Source: Chromatiales bacterium (GTDB lineage Bacteria > Pseudomonadota > Gammaproteobacteria > Poriferisulfidales > Oxydemutatoraceae). From it: a stretch of DNA of 34,852 nt. The DNA lies in the NCBI GenBank assembly GCA_014323925.1, contig JACONC010000016.1, positions 1 to 34,852 on the forward strand, read 5' to 3'. Below the pieces are notes generated by a model that was not told the origin of the DNA, did no database searches, and was given only the letters and a program-made list of their open reading frames with translations. The first letter of the stretch is position 1; every line of letters begins with the position of its first letter. The translations under genes and the position numbers were made by a program. This document shows, one piece after another, positions 1 to 8,639 of this stretch.

Positions 1-93
1 GTAATCTCCTTAGTTAGGTTTTTATGAAAATAAAGAGATTATACAATTACTTACATATCCTCACTTATCAAATTCTGTGACTAAAACTTTCTA
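1..93 (+). repeat. 93-nt dispersed repeat, copy 1 (upstream of lpxC)
   Basis: This block matches, in inverted orientation, positions 25473-25563 at roughly 88% identity with a net 2-nt length difference. The match starts at base 1, so the repeat may extend beyond the window. Each copy contains a 7-nt inverted repeat (TAATCTC near the start, GAGATTA about 24 nt later) that could form a hairpin in RNA. The stretch AATTCTGTGACTAAAACTTT is identical in both copies. It ends about 60 nt before the TATAAT of the putative lpxC promoter. It could be a terminator/spacer, a small mobile repeat or an upstream regulatory element. Confidence 0.85.
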
Positions 94-98
94 GTGCC

Positions 99-114
99 TA
101 TAGTGCCAGAAACA
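99..114 (+). other. 16-nt match to the IS110 element junction
   Basis: TATAGTGCCAGAAACA here is identical to positions 34757-34772, where it separates the truncated transposase from the second IS left end. It may be a remnant of an IS right end, or a target-like sequence. The match is short enough that chance is not excluded. A second TAGTGCC lies just before it at 92-98. Confidence 0.35.
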
Positions 115-131
115 TTTGATTTCACAATAAT

Positions 132-160
132 TTATGGTATTATTGTTCGCACTATATAAT
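132..160 (+). promoter_or_regulatory. Putative lpxC promoter
   Basis: A perfect TATAAT lies at 155-160, about 50 nt before the lpxC start. The hexamer 17 nt upstream (132-137, TTATGG) is a poor -35 box, so recognition would rest mainly on the -10 and surrounding A/T-rich DNA. No experimental evidence is available. Confidence 0.4.
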
Positions 161-209
161 CTAATTTAAAATAATTTACGTTAAGTAGAAAAGATAAAGT
201 GATATTTCC

Positions 210-1127
210 TTGATAAAGCAAAGAACATTAAAGAACTCTATTGAAGCAGTAGGAATAGGTCTTCACACTGGTAAGAAAATAAAATTGGCATTGCACTCAG
301 CGCCGGCTAATACGGGCATTGTATTTCGCCGCGTTGACTTAAAAGAAATTGCTGAGATTCCAGCACACGCGCGCAATGTGACGGACACTCGGCTTTCAAC
401 GACTTTGGGTATAGATAATACGCATATCTCTACGGTTGAACATTTACTGGCTGCTATCGCAGGTTTAGGCATAGATAATTTGTATGTTGATGTAGATGCC
501 CCTGAGGTACCGATTATGGACGGTAGCGCAGGTCCTTTCGTATTTTTGTTACAGTCCGGTGGTATAGAAGAGCAAAATGCACCCAAAAAGTCTATACGCA
601 TAAAAAAAGAAATTAAAATAGAGGATGAAGATAGATGGATATGTTTAAAACCTCATGAAGGGTTTAAGATTGCGTTTACTATTGATTTTGACCACCCAGT
701 ATTTCAGTCTCGTGAGCAGCGGGTTGAAATAGACTTTAGTGATACTTCTTTCGTAGCTAGTGTAAGTCGCTCTAGAACCTTCGGTTTTCTTCGCGACTAC
801 GAGAAATTACGTGAACGGGGATTGGTTTTAGGTGGCAGTTTGGAGAATGCTATCGTCGTAGGCGAACATCGTATCATGAATGAGGATGGACTGCGCTCGG
901 AAGATGAATGTGTAAAGCATAAAATACTTGATATCATCGGAGATTTATATCTGCTTGGACACGGCTTAATCGGCTGCTGCGAGGGTTATAAGTCTGGACA
1001 CGAGTTGAACAATCGTTTACTAATTAAGCTACTTGAGGATGTTGAAGCATGGGAAGAGATTTCTCTTCAAGATGCTTACGCTACCGTTCCTCCTATTATT
1101 TATCCCTTGACTGACGATTATGCTTAA
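210..1127 (+). CDS. lpxC: UDP-3-O-acyl-N-acetylglucosamine deacetylase LpxC
   Basis: LpxC is the zinc deacetylase that catalyses the committed step of lipid A synthesis in the cytoplasm. The 305-residue protein has the normal family length. The zinc ligands are visible: His in the STVEHLLAA motif near residue 79, and HKILDIIGD near residues 238-242 supplying His and Asp. The start is a TTG at 210. It gives the N-terminus [20 protein letters not shown], which matches the family, and no better start exists; the ribosome binding site is weak. The gene is followed convergently by a DUF721 gene with a 36-nt gap and no obvious terminator. In relatives lpxC follows ftsZ; that side lies outside the window. 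Confidence 0.97.
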   Translation: MIKQRTLKNSIEAVGIGLHTGKKIKLALHSAPANTGIVFRRVDLKEIAEIPAHARNVTDTRLSTTLGIDNTHISTVEHLLAAIAGLGIDNLYVDVDAPEVPIMDGSAGPFVFLLQSGGIEEQNAPKKSIRIKKEIKIEDEDRWICLKPHEGFKIAFTIDFDHPVFQSREQRVEIDFSDTSFVASVSRSRTFGFLRDYEKLRERGLVLGGSLENAIVVGEHRIMNEDGLRSEDECVKHKILDIIGDLYLLGHGLIGCCEGYKSGHELNNRLLIKLLEDVEAWEEISLQDAYATVPPIIYPLTDDYA

Positions 1128-1163
1128 GTAATTATTTCGACCTTGTCGCCTACAGCAGAGAGT

Positions 1164-1460
1164 TTAGTCTTTTGATAGTATTCTAGAGACCTTAATACGC
1201 ACTTTCCTAATGCTGGGTGGTAAGTCAGTGCTAAATTCTTCTTTCAGTTGCGTCAATATCTCGCGCTGATGACAGCGCATATAAATAGCATGGTGAGGGT
1301 AATCAGTAATCAGAACGATATGGTCTTTTTCATAGCCGCCTACCCAGCAGTGTGCCGCTATTTCCTGCGGTAGTCTACTGTGGACACTAGCACTCATAGC
1401 CGCAAGCAACTCAACCTTGCCGAGTAAATCGGGGTTAATTAAATCGCAGAGTTTTTTCAT
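1164..1460 (-). CDS. DUF721 / DciA-like protein
   Basis: This small protein (98 aa from the ATG at 1460) resembles the DUF721 family, whose characterised members (DciA) help load the replicative helicase in bacteria lacking DnaC-type loaders. The pattern fits: a leading amphipathic helix, LPxEIAxHCWVGGY, a central hydrophobic strand and a C-terminal basic strand. A gene of this family commonly lies between lpxC and secA in gammaproteobacteria, which supports the call. A GTG at 1517 would add 19 residues in the same frame. I prefer the ATG because MKKLCDLI resembles family starts and an AAGGA lies 13 nt upstream. The DciA function is inferred from the family only. Confidence 0.7.
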   Translation of the reverse strand: MKKLCDLINPDLLGKVELLAAMSASVHSRLPQEIAAHCWVGGYEKDHIVLITDYPHHAIYMRCHQREILTQLKEEFSTDLPPSIRKVRIKVSRILSKD

Positions 1461-1732
1461 GTCAATCTGTTTATCCTTATAAAAGATTAAGTTTACTGTA
1501 AAATGTTCGTTATGCACAATATACCCGTAACTTATAGCATACCTGTTGCCCGCAATAGTGTATCTGATCCACTCCTACAACTTAGTGGTATATTGGATTG
1601 CGCTATCTTACTGAGGTTCTACAGCAAACCGTATGGGCTACTGCAACATGCGTCACATTATTGCAGAGTCCTACTCACGCTCTAGTGACTTAGTATCGCG
1701 AGTATTAAAAATCAATAAAATATATTTTTGTA

Positions 1733-4477
1733 ATGTTCCAACTTATTAGCAATCTTCTGCCATCCAGAAACGACCGCCTGCTCAAAAAATATTGGAAAGT
1801 CGTTAATGAAATCAATGCTTTAGAAGAGCAATACAAAGGTATAGACGATAGTGAGTTACTCTCTAAAAAGGATCAACTCAAAGCACATTTGTCGCAAGGT
1901 CAAAGCCTCAATAGTCTTTTGCCTGAGGCTTTTGCTGCGGTTAGAGAGGCAGCGTCGCGGGCATTGAATATGAGACACTTTGATGTTCAGTTAATTGGCG
2001 GCATGGTTTTACACGACGGCAAGATAGCCGAGATGCGTACTGGTGAAGGTAAAACCTTCGTTGCGCCCTTAGCTGCTTACTTGAATGCGCTTACCGAACA
2101 AAGCGTGCATATTGTCACGGTCAATGATTATTTGGCTCGTCGGGATTCCGAATGGATGGGTTCGGTATATAAAAAGCTAGGGCTTAGCGTGGGCGTAGTA
2201 GTTTCAGGGCAGTCACATGAAGAGCGAGTTGCTGCATATCAAGCTGATATCACTTACGGTACAAATAACGAGTTCGGCTTTGATTATTTACGCGACAACA
2301 TGGTATACGAAGCATCTCGAAGAGTTCAGCGTGGACATTACTTTGCCGTTGTTGACGAGGTTGACTCTATACTGATAGACGAGGCGCGCACACCATTGAT
2401 TATATCTGGTCCTACTGATGAGAGTTCCGATGTTTATTATCAAGTTGATAAGTTGGTGCAGCGCCTTAAGCCTAGTTTAGGCAGCTCTGGGGAGGGCGAT
2501 TATACGGTTGACGAAAAATCTCGTGTAGCACTGCTGACTGAGACCGGGCATCAGCATATAGAAGAAGCTTTGATAAAAGCAGGGTTGTTGAGAGAAGATC
2601 AAAGTCTTTATGATCTTAATAATGTTAATTTATTGCACCATGTGGGCGCTTCACTTAGAGCACATAGCCTATTTAAGAAAAATGTTGACTACTTAGTACG
2701 CAATGGTAAAGTTTTAATTGTTGACGAGTTTACTGGTCGCGTGATGGCTGGGCGCCGCTGGGGCGATGGTTTGCATCAAGCGGTAGAAGCCAAAGAGGGT
2801 GTGCGTATAGAACGAGAAAACCAAACGCTTGCATCGATTACTTTTCAGAATTATTTTCGCTTGTATCAGAAACTCAGCGGTATGACTGGCACTGCCGACA
2901 CCGAAGCACAGGAGTTTCAAGACATATACGGTTTAGAAGTTGCTGTTATCCCAACTCATGTATCTATGGTTCGTGAAGACGAACCTGATGCAGTCTACAT
3001 GTCAGAGCGAGAGAAATTTGAAGCGATATTGGCAGATATACACTCAAGCGTTGAAATCGGACAACCCACCCTAATCGGTACGGCATCCATTGCAGTCTCC
3101 GAACATTTGTCGAAGATGATGACCAAAGCCAAAATAAAACACCAAGTGCTCAATGCTAAACACCACGAAGCTGAATCAAAAATTATTGCTCAAGCCGGCC
3201 GTCCTCGAGCTGTGACTATTGCTACCAATATGGCCGGGCGTGGCACCGATATTGTATTGGGTGGGTCGCTTGAGGCAGAGCTTGCAGAAGCTGACGAAAG
3301 CAAGCATGAGGCGATACGAGATGATTGGCAAGTGCGCCATCAACAGGTGTTAGAATCAGGTGGTTTGCGAGTGATTGGCACCGAACGCCACGAATCAAGA
3401 CGCGTTGACAACCAGCTACGCGGTCGTTCAGGTCGTCAAGGTGACCCTGGATCTAGCCGCTTTTATTTGTCTTTGGATGATAGTCTAATGCGCATTTTCG
3501 CCGGTGATAAAGTTCAATCCTTAATAGAGAAACTGGGTATGCAGGAAAGTGAAGCGATAGAACATCCGTGGATGAATAGGGCGATAGAGAATGCTCAACG
3601 TAAAGTGGAATCGCATAACTTTGATATACGCAAGAACTTACTGGAATACGACGATGTAGCGAATGAACAACGACAAGTTGTTTACAAACAAAGAAACGAG
3701 TTGATGGAAACCGAACAAGTCCATGAGCAAATTGTTGATATACTAAGTGAGGTAGGTGAATCAGTTGTCGAGCGATATGTACCTGACGGACATTTGGAAG
3801 AGCGATGGGATGTGCAAGCTCTTGAGCAGAACCTTGCTAAAGAGTTTGGCTTGCAGTTGGCGCTCAATGACTGGGTCTCCAAGCAAGCTGATATTTCAGC
3901 TTCAGCTATACGCGAGAAAGTATGTGATGCAATGCACGAAACATACCAAGCAAAAGAGGATATTTTTGGCAACGAGGCTTTATATAGAATAGAAGTTGTT
4001 TTTATGATGAGAGTTTTAGATAATCACTGGAAGGAACATTTAGCTAATATGGATCATTTGCGTCAAGGCATTGGTTTGCGTAGTTTTGCTCAAAAAAACC
4101 CTAAACAAGAGTATAAAAGAGAAGCGTTTAGAATGTTCGAGCTGATGCTAGATACTGTTCGTTACAACCTTGCTTCAGCACTAATGAGATTAGTTAAAGA
4201 ACCGGAATTCCAGTTAACACAGGCTAGCGAAAGAAATGCAATTGATTATCGGCATAAACAACCGAAGAGCATTTTGTCGCCGCCATTATCAGCACCTGAT
4301 ACTAGATTGAAGTCCGATTCACCACCTGATGTTATGCAGCGGCAGCCGCAACCAGGCGGACAATCGTTCAAACCCAGTACGGTGCGACGCACGCATAAAA
4401 AGCTTGGTCGCAACGAACCTTGTTTTTGTGGGTCTGGGAAAAAATATAAGCACTGTTGCTATGGAAAAGCAAAATAA
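1733..4477 (+). CDS. secA: Preprotein translocase ATPase SecA
   Basis: SecA is the ATP-driven motor that pushes unfolded preproteins through SecYEG at the inner membrane. The 914-residue protein is full length. Visible features are the Walker A region MRTGEGKTF near residue 103, the helicase-like DEVDSILIDEARTPL near residue 210, the IGTERHESRRVDNQLRGRSGRQGDPG motif of the second nucleotide-binding fold, and the C-terminal zinc-binding CxCxSGKKYKHCC that contacts SecB and phospholipids. The ATG at 1733 gives the usual MFQLISNLL start. About 270 nt separate it from the divergent DUF721 gene. The 3' end overlaps the argJ start by 17 nt, implying translational coupling. Confidence 0.98.
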   Translation: MFQLISNLLPSRNDRLLKKYWKVVNEINALEEQYKGIDDSELLSKKDQLKAHLSQGQSLNSLLPEAFAAVREAASRALNMRHFDVQLIGGMVLHDGKIAEMRTGEGKTFVAPLAAYLNALTEQSVHIVTVNDYLARRDSEWMGSVYKKLGLSVGVVVSGQSHEERVAAYQADITYGTNNEFGFDYLRDNMVYEASRRVQRGHYFAVVDEVDSILIDEARTPLIISGPTDESSDVYYQVDKLVQRLKPSLGSSGEGDYTVDEKSRVALLTETGHQHIEEALIKAGLLREDQSLYDLNNVNLLHHVGASLRAHSLFKKNVDYLVRNGKVLIVDEFTGRVMAGRRWGDGLHQAVEAKEGVRIERENQTLASITFQNYFRLYQKLSGMTGTADTEAQEFQDIYGLEVAVIPTHVSMVREDEPDAVYMSEREKFEAILADIHSSVEIGQPTLIGTASIAVSEHLSKMMTKAKIKHQVLNAKHHEAESKIIAQAGRPRAVTIATNMAGRGTDIVLGGSLEAELAEADESKHEAIRDDWQVRHQQVLESGGLRVIGTERHESRRVDNQLRGRSGRQGDPGSSRFYLSLDDSLMRIFAGDKVQSLIEKLGMQESEAIEHPWMNRAIENAQRKVESHNFDIRKNLLEYDDVANEQRQVVYKQRNELMETEQVHEQIVDILSEVGESVVERYVPDGHLEERWDVQALEQNLAKEFGLQLALNDWVSKQADISASAIREKVCDAMHETYQAKEDIFGNEALYRIEVVFMMRVLDNHWKEHLANMDHLRQGIGLRSFAQKNPKQEYKREAFRMFELMLDTVRYNLASALMRLVKEPEFQLTQASERNAIDYRHKQPKSILSPPLSAPDTRLKSDSPPDVMQRQPQPGGQSFKPSTVRRTHKKLGRNEPCFCGSGKKYKHCCYGKAK

Positions 4478-5666
4478 GCCGATACCCATTAAAGGCATAT
4501 CCATCGCTACGGCAGCTTGTGGCATACGCTATCGCGGGCGAGACGATCTGGTATTGATGGAATTGTCCGAACAGACTACTACCGCCGCATGCTTTACGCG
4601 TAATGCGCTTAAGGGTGCGCCGGTAATATTGGCTGAACAACACTTACGCACGACACAGCCACGCTATCTGCTTATCAATGCAGGTAATGCGAATGTAGGA
4701 TTAGGCCTAGCCGGCATTGCCGATGCCGAAGCATGTTGTGTAAAAGTTGCCGATTTAGCTGGTGTAGATACTCAACAAGTTTTGCCTTTTTCGACCGGAC
4801 TGATAAGTGAACGCTTACCGCTTTCTAAAATGATATCTGCTATTCCATACTTGTTCGAAGATCTGACATCAGATCATTGGTTAACTGCGGCGCAAGCAAT
4901 TATGACTACCGATACTATTGCTAAATGGTTTAGTGTGAAAGTACCACTTGGTAGTGAGAAAATTTCTATCACCGGTATTGCTAAAGGCTCAGGAATGATT
5001 TGTCCTAATATGGCGACTATGCTTGCTTATATTGCAACCGATATAAAAATTGATCAACAAACGACCCAACAGTTGTTGTCGGATGCCGTGGCAATCTCAT
5101 TTAACTGCATTACGGTCGATGGAGATACTTCGACCAATGATGCCTGTGTATTGCTTGCCAGTGGAGCATCTGAAATAGACTGGGATTTGCTCTCTGCCAA
5201 TCAAAGAGCTACTTTTATTGAAGCATTGCAAACAGTGATGCAAGAACTGGCAAAAATGATTATCCGGGATGCTGAAGGTGCCGGACATTTTATAGAAATA
5301 CGGGTAGAGCAAGCGTGCTCTTATGAAGAGGCAAAGCAAGTCGCCTATACGATTGCGCATTCACCATTAGTCAAAACGGCCTTTGCTGCTGCTGATCCAA
5401 ACTGGGGTAGGATTATCGCTGCGATTGGGCGTAGCGGATTAGAAGAACTAGATATGAATAAGGTCAGCTGTTTCATAGGAAGTCACCGCTTGTATCATTG
5501 CGGTGCAGTAGATCCTAACTACGACGAAGAGGTTGTCAAAACAGCTATGATGCAAACCGAAGTCGGTTTACGGGTATTGCTTGGCAGAGGCACCGAAAGA
5601 GCCTGTCTATGGACCTCTGATTTAACCGAAGACTATGTGAGAATTAATGCCGGCTACCGCAGTTGA
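4461..5666 (+). CDS. argJ: Bifunctional ornithine acetyltransferase / N-acetylglutamate synthase ArgJ
   Basis: ArgJ transfers acetyl from N-acetylornithine to glutamate in the cyclic arginine pathway, and some members also use acetyl-CoA. The 401-residue protein contains the autoproteolysis site NMATMLAY, with the nucleophilic Thr at residue 186, which splits the precursor into alpha and beta chains. Further conserved blocks are GNANVG, the AKGSGMI motif just before the cleavage site, DGDTSTND and DPNWGRI. I chose the ATG at 4461, which overlaps the secA stop. An open frame continues to 4329, but the extension lies entirely within secA and matches nothing in ArgJ. The gene overlaps the following Nudix/ThiE gene by 20 nt, so secA-argJ-nudix probably form one transcript. 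Confidence 0.95.
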   Translation: MEKQNKPIPIKGISIATAACGIRYRGRDDLVLMELSEQTTTAACFTRNALKGAPVILAEQHLRTTQPRYLLINAGNANVGLGLAGIADAEACCVKVADLAGVDTQQVLPFSTGLISERLPLSKMISAIPYLFEDLTSDHWLTAAQAIMTTDTIAKWFSVKVPLGSEKISITGIAKGSGMICPNMATMLAYIATDIKIDQQTTQQLLSDAVAISFNCITVDGDTSTNDACVLLASGASEIDWDLLSANQRATFIEALQTVMQELAKMIIRDAEGAGHFIEIRVEQACSYEEAKQVAYTIAHSPLVKTAFAAADPNWGRIIAAIGRSGLEELDMNKVSCFIGSHRLYHCGAVDPNYDEEVVKTAMMQTEVGLRVLLGRGTERACLWTSDLTEDYVRINAGYRS

Positions 5667-6612
5667 ATCAACGGCACCTATTGCGGTTGTACTAGGCGTT
5701 GTTTTACGAGAAGGTAGGGTGCTGGTTGGTTGGCGAGATAGCAAACTGCATCAGGGCAATTGTTGGGAGTTCCCAGGCGGTAAAGTTAAAGCAACCGAAA
5801 CGCGATTCCAAACTCTGCTACGTGAATTGCACGAAGAGGTTGGTATCACAATCAAAAAAAAAAGTGTTGAACCACTCATTGCGTTTGAATGGCGTTACGA
5901 TGCGCAAAGATATTTTTTCAGCGTATATCTGATAAAAGATTATAGTGGTGAACTTAAACTCGATTTTTATAGCCGCCTAAAGTGGCAAGCTCTAGAAACT
6001 CTTAAAGAGAGCGATTTCCCACCAGCTAATCGTGCGATTATAAAATCGTTGTTATTGCCGAATCGTTATTTAGTAACTCCCGTAGGGCTCGATCTTGCGG
6101 CCATAGAAAAAGGTCTTACAGTAGCGTTTCAATCAGGTATATCTATGGCTGTTTTTCGTGCACCTAAACTGGATAATAAAACTTATATAGATAGTGCACG
6201 TAGATTGCTGTTGCAGAATCCGGTTTTCAATACTGGATTATTGATACACAACCATCCGACACAAGTTCATGAACTCAATGCCGCAGGCGTGCAACTTAGT
6301 GCCGAGCACGCCAAAAAATACTGTTCTCGTCCAGTATCAAAAGAAGTGCTACTTGCTGTTTCTTGTCATAGCCGACTGGAATTAGAACATGCTTGCCGCA
6401 TAGATGCCGATTTTGCCTTGCTTGGACCTATTAAAATAACCCCTAGCCATCTAGACGATTCTGTTTTAGGGTGGACTACTTTTAAGATACTTGCCGAATC
6501 CGCCCCAATGCCGGTCTATGCAATAGGAGGACTCGAAATTGGCGACTTAGCGAAATACCGGGCATATGGCGCACAAGGTATTGCCGCGATTCGTGGGTTC
6601 TGGCCTTTATGA
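5647..6612 (+). CDS. Nudix hydrolase (MutT-like) fused to a ThiE/TenI-like domain
   Basis: The 321-residue protein has two domains. Residues 10-135 form a MutT-type Nudix domain with a perfect Nudix box (GX5EX7REUXEEXGU, starting GKVKATE), preceded by WEFPGG as in MutT enzymes that remove 8-oxo-dGTP. Residues 140-321 resemble a thiamine-phosphate-synthase-like TIM barrel, with LLIHNHP, GVQLSAEHAK, a central ALLGPIKITPSH segment and the C-terminal phosphate-binding AIGGLEIGDL. This fusion is known in gammaproteobacteria. Whether the second domain makes thiamine phosphate is uncertain, and the usual name is simply Nudix family hydrolase. It starts inside argJ and is probably translationally coupled to it. 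Confidence 0.92.
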   Translation: MPATAVESTAPIAVVLGVVLREGRVLVGWRDSKLHQGNCWEFPGGKVKATETRFQTLLRELHEEVGITIKKKSVEPLIAFEWRYDAQRYFFSVYLIKDYSGELKLDFYSRLKWQALETLKESDFPPANRAIIKSLLLPNRYLVTPVGLDLAAIEKGLTVAFQSGISMAVFRAPKLDNKTYIDSARRLLLQNPVFNTGLLIHNHPTQVHELNAAGVQLSAEHAKKYCSRPVSKEVLLAVSCHSRLELEHACRIDADFALLGPIKITPSHLDDSVLGWTTFKILAESAPMPVYAIGGLEIGDLAKYRAYGAQGIAAIRGFWPL

Positions 6613-6635
6613 ATATCGTCTGTAATTGTAGCGAC

Positions 6636-6675
6636 ATACTATACAGCATATATACTTTCAGAAGAAGTATAGTAC
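6636..6675. repeat. Inverted repeat between the Nudix/ThiE and ABC genes
   Basis: TACTATAC near 6637 is mirrored by GTATAGTA near 6667-6674, with a loop of about 20 nt, in the 103-nt spacer. No T-run follows, so a Rho-independent terminator is not supported. It could be a weak attenuator or an operator for the ABC gene. Confidence 0.4.
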
Positions 6676-6715
6676 AATTTCTCATCATAACTTCAATAAA
6701 CATGGTGATTTAATT

Positions 6716-8632
6716 TTGATTTATGCAGTAATTCAAACGATTCAGCTATTAGGGCGCCGCGTGCTAATCAAGATTAGCTGGCTCGCCGGTGGTTTGATTT
6801 TTTCTGGTCTATTTCAGATATTACCGCTGATACTTATCCTGCCGATGATACGCATAATAGCTCGGCCTAGCAAGCAAGTACAGGGGGTGCCTAGAGCAAT
6901 GAGACGGTTGCTTCCGGAGGATACAGTAAATACTTTGGATCAGCTTATAGTATCGACAGATACCAAAACATTAATAATATCGGTTGTAGCCATAGCAGTA
7001 TCACTATTCGGAATACAAGCTTTAATAACCGGCTATACAAAAAGATACCTAGCTAACTTTCTAATACAACAGCAATATATATTGGCTAACAAATTATTTA
7101 ATAACTACGTTCAAAAAGATGTATTTAGCTATAGTAATCCGCTTAAGGCGATAGATCTTGGTTGCAGTGCTTTAGCCAAAATTTTGGGCGGCACTATAGA
7201 ATCTCTTTTCAATATTGTGATGTTCTCTATGTTAGCTTTTATTTTGATTTTTATATACCCCTTGCCTGGTTCAGCTACCGTCTCTGTTACTATTTTAGCT
7301 ACGCTATCAATGGCTTTCATCATCCAGCCTAGGATGAATCGTGTGCTTCTAGAGTTGCGACTATCTGTGGGTCAAGCAGGGCGAGCATTAGCCGAGAATA
7401 TGAAGGCCATTAAAGAAATAAAATTGATGGGCAGAGAGCGTCACTTCTTAAATAATTACTTAGAAGGCCAAGTTAACAAGCAAGCGCAAGAAAAATTGAA
7501 GGAGAGATATAACACTATAATGAATGTGATATCAATAATTATAAAATATGCAGGACTCGCAGCCGGAATGGTATTGGCTATATACACTCTTCCAAAAGAG
7601 GCTTTATCAGGTTTTGCAATGATTTTTATAATGCTTTCAATGAGAATGGTTGCGTATGCAAATGCAACAATTGTCAAAACTAAAACAGTTTATGAATCAT
7701 CTGCGGAATTGGGTCTATATTATAATACTATGCTGAAATATGATACAGAACAAACAACTGCTAGCAGATCCGAGATAGTACTTAATGAAAGCATAAAGTT
7801 TGAGGATATATACTTCAGACACACAGATGATAAATTTGATGAAGACGAAGAAGATTACGAAGCTATAGCATTATTACAAAAAGAGGAGAAAAAAGAGGAA
7901 GAGAAACTTCCATTTATATTGGAAGGTTTAGACTTTCAGATAAAAAAAGGACAGTTTGTCGGATTGATAGGACGAAATGGCTCAGGGAAGAGCACAATAC
8001 TTGACTTGCTCTCTGGTTTGTTTGTTCCTACAGAAGGTAGAATATTGATAGACGGAAAACAGCTTCAAGTATCAGATAGAAAGCATTGGCGTAAGCAAAT
8101 CAGCTATGTTATTCAAAACCCCTACATGGTTTCTAATACTATTTTCTATAATGTAACATTGGGATTGCCAGAGGAAGAAGTAGATAAACAATTGTTGGAA
8201 AGAGCTCTGGAGCTGTCTATGCTAGATCAAATAGTTAAACAATTACCTAAAGGTATGGACACACAGGTCGGTGTAACAGGGACAAAAATATCGGGAGGAC
8301 AAGCACAACGTATAGCACTGGCTCGGGCATTTTATCAAAATCGTCCATTATTGCTTTTGGACGAAGCTACTCGTGCCATTGATTCAGCAACCGAAGTAGA
8401 AATTATGAATAAAATTTCATCTATGCGAGGTGACAAGACTCTTATAGCAGTAACCCACCGAGTACAATCGCTTAGACAATGCGATATCATTTTTGTCGTA
8501 GACAATAAAAAAATAACTGCAGCAGGTGACTATGAAACTTTATGTAAGAACAACCAGCTATTTAGATTGTTTGCTTTGGGGATGGAATCAAAGAAGAAGA
8601 AGAGGGAAGTGAAAATTCCTTCTGTTGCTTGA
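6716..8632 (+). CDS. ABC exporter, fused transmembrane and ATP-binding domains
   Basis: This 638-residue half-transporter should dimerise in the inner membrane to export an unidentified substrate, possibly a lipid, peptide or drug. Residues 1-330 hold about six hydrophobic helices. The ATPase domain is complete: Walker A GRNGSGKS near 419, Q-loop VIQNPY, signature ISGGQ near 525, Walker B LLLLDEAT near 546 and the H-loop in AVTHR near 580. An unusual Asp/Glu/Lys-rich insert at about 371-398 replaces the usual A-loop region before the Walker A strand. The start is a TTG with GGTGAT 6 nt upstream; the preceding ATG at 6702 hits a stop at once. The gene stands alone, is rich in ATA codons and A/T compared with its neighbours, and ends 7 nt from a convergent gene. 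Confidence 0.88.
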   Translation: MIYAVIQTIQLLGRRVLIKISWLAGGLIFSGLFQILPLILILPMIRIIARPSKQVQGVPRAMRRLLPEDTVNTLDQLIVSTDTKTLIISVVAIAVSLFGIQALITGYTKRYLANFLIQQQYILANKLFNNYVQKDVFSYSNPLKAIDLGCSALAKILGGTIESLFNIVMFSMLAFILIFIYPLPGSATVSVTILATLSMAFIIQPRMNRVLLELRLSVGQAGRALAENMKAIKEIKLMGRERHFLNNYLEGQVNKQAQEKLKERYNTIMNVISIIIKYAGLAAGMVLAIYTLPKEALSGFAMIFIMLSMRMVAYANATIVKTKTVYESSAELGLYYNTMLKYDTEQTTASRSEIVLNESIKFEDIYFRHTDDKFDEDEEDYEAIALLQKEEKKEEEKLPFILEGLDFQIKKGQFVGLIGRNGSGKSTILDLLSGLFVPTEGRILIDGKQLQVSDRKHWRKQISYVIQNPYMVSNTIFYNVTLGLPEEEVDKQLLERALELSMLDQIVKQLPKGMDTQVGVTGTKISGGQAQRIALARAFYQNRPLLLLDEATRAIDSATEVEIMNKISSMRGDKTLIAVTHRVQSLRQCDIIFVVDNKKITAAGDYETLCKNNQLFRLFALGMESKKKKREVKIPSVA

Positions 8633-8639
8633 TAAAGAC

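Noticed and set aside
1128-1163. Bidirectional terminator between lpxC and the DUF721 gene
   Set aside because: No stem with an adjoining T-run is visible in the 36-nt gap.
1503-1685. 60-codon plus-strand frame upstream of secA
   Set aside because: It overlaps the 5' region of the DUF721 gene, has no ribosome site and no family.
4329-4460. Upstream extension of the argJ frame
   Set aside because: It lies inside secA, matches no ArgJ N-terminus, and the ATG at 4461 gives the normal length.
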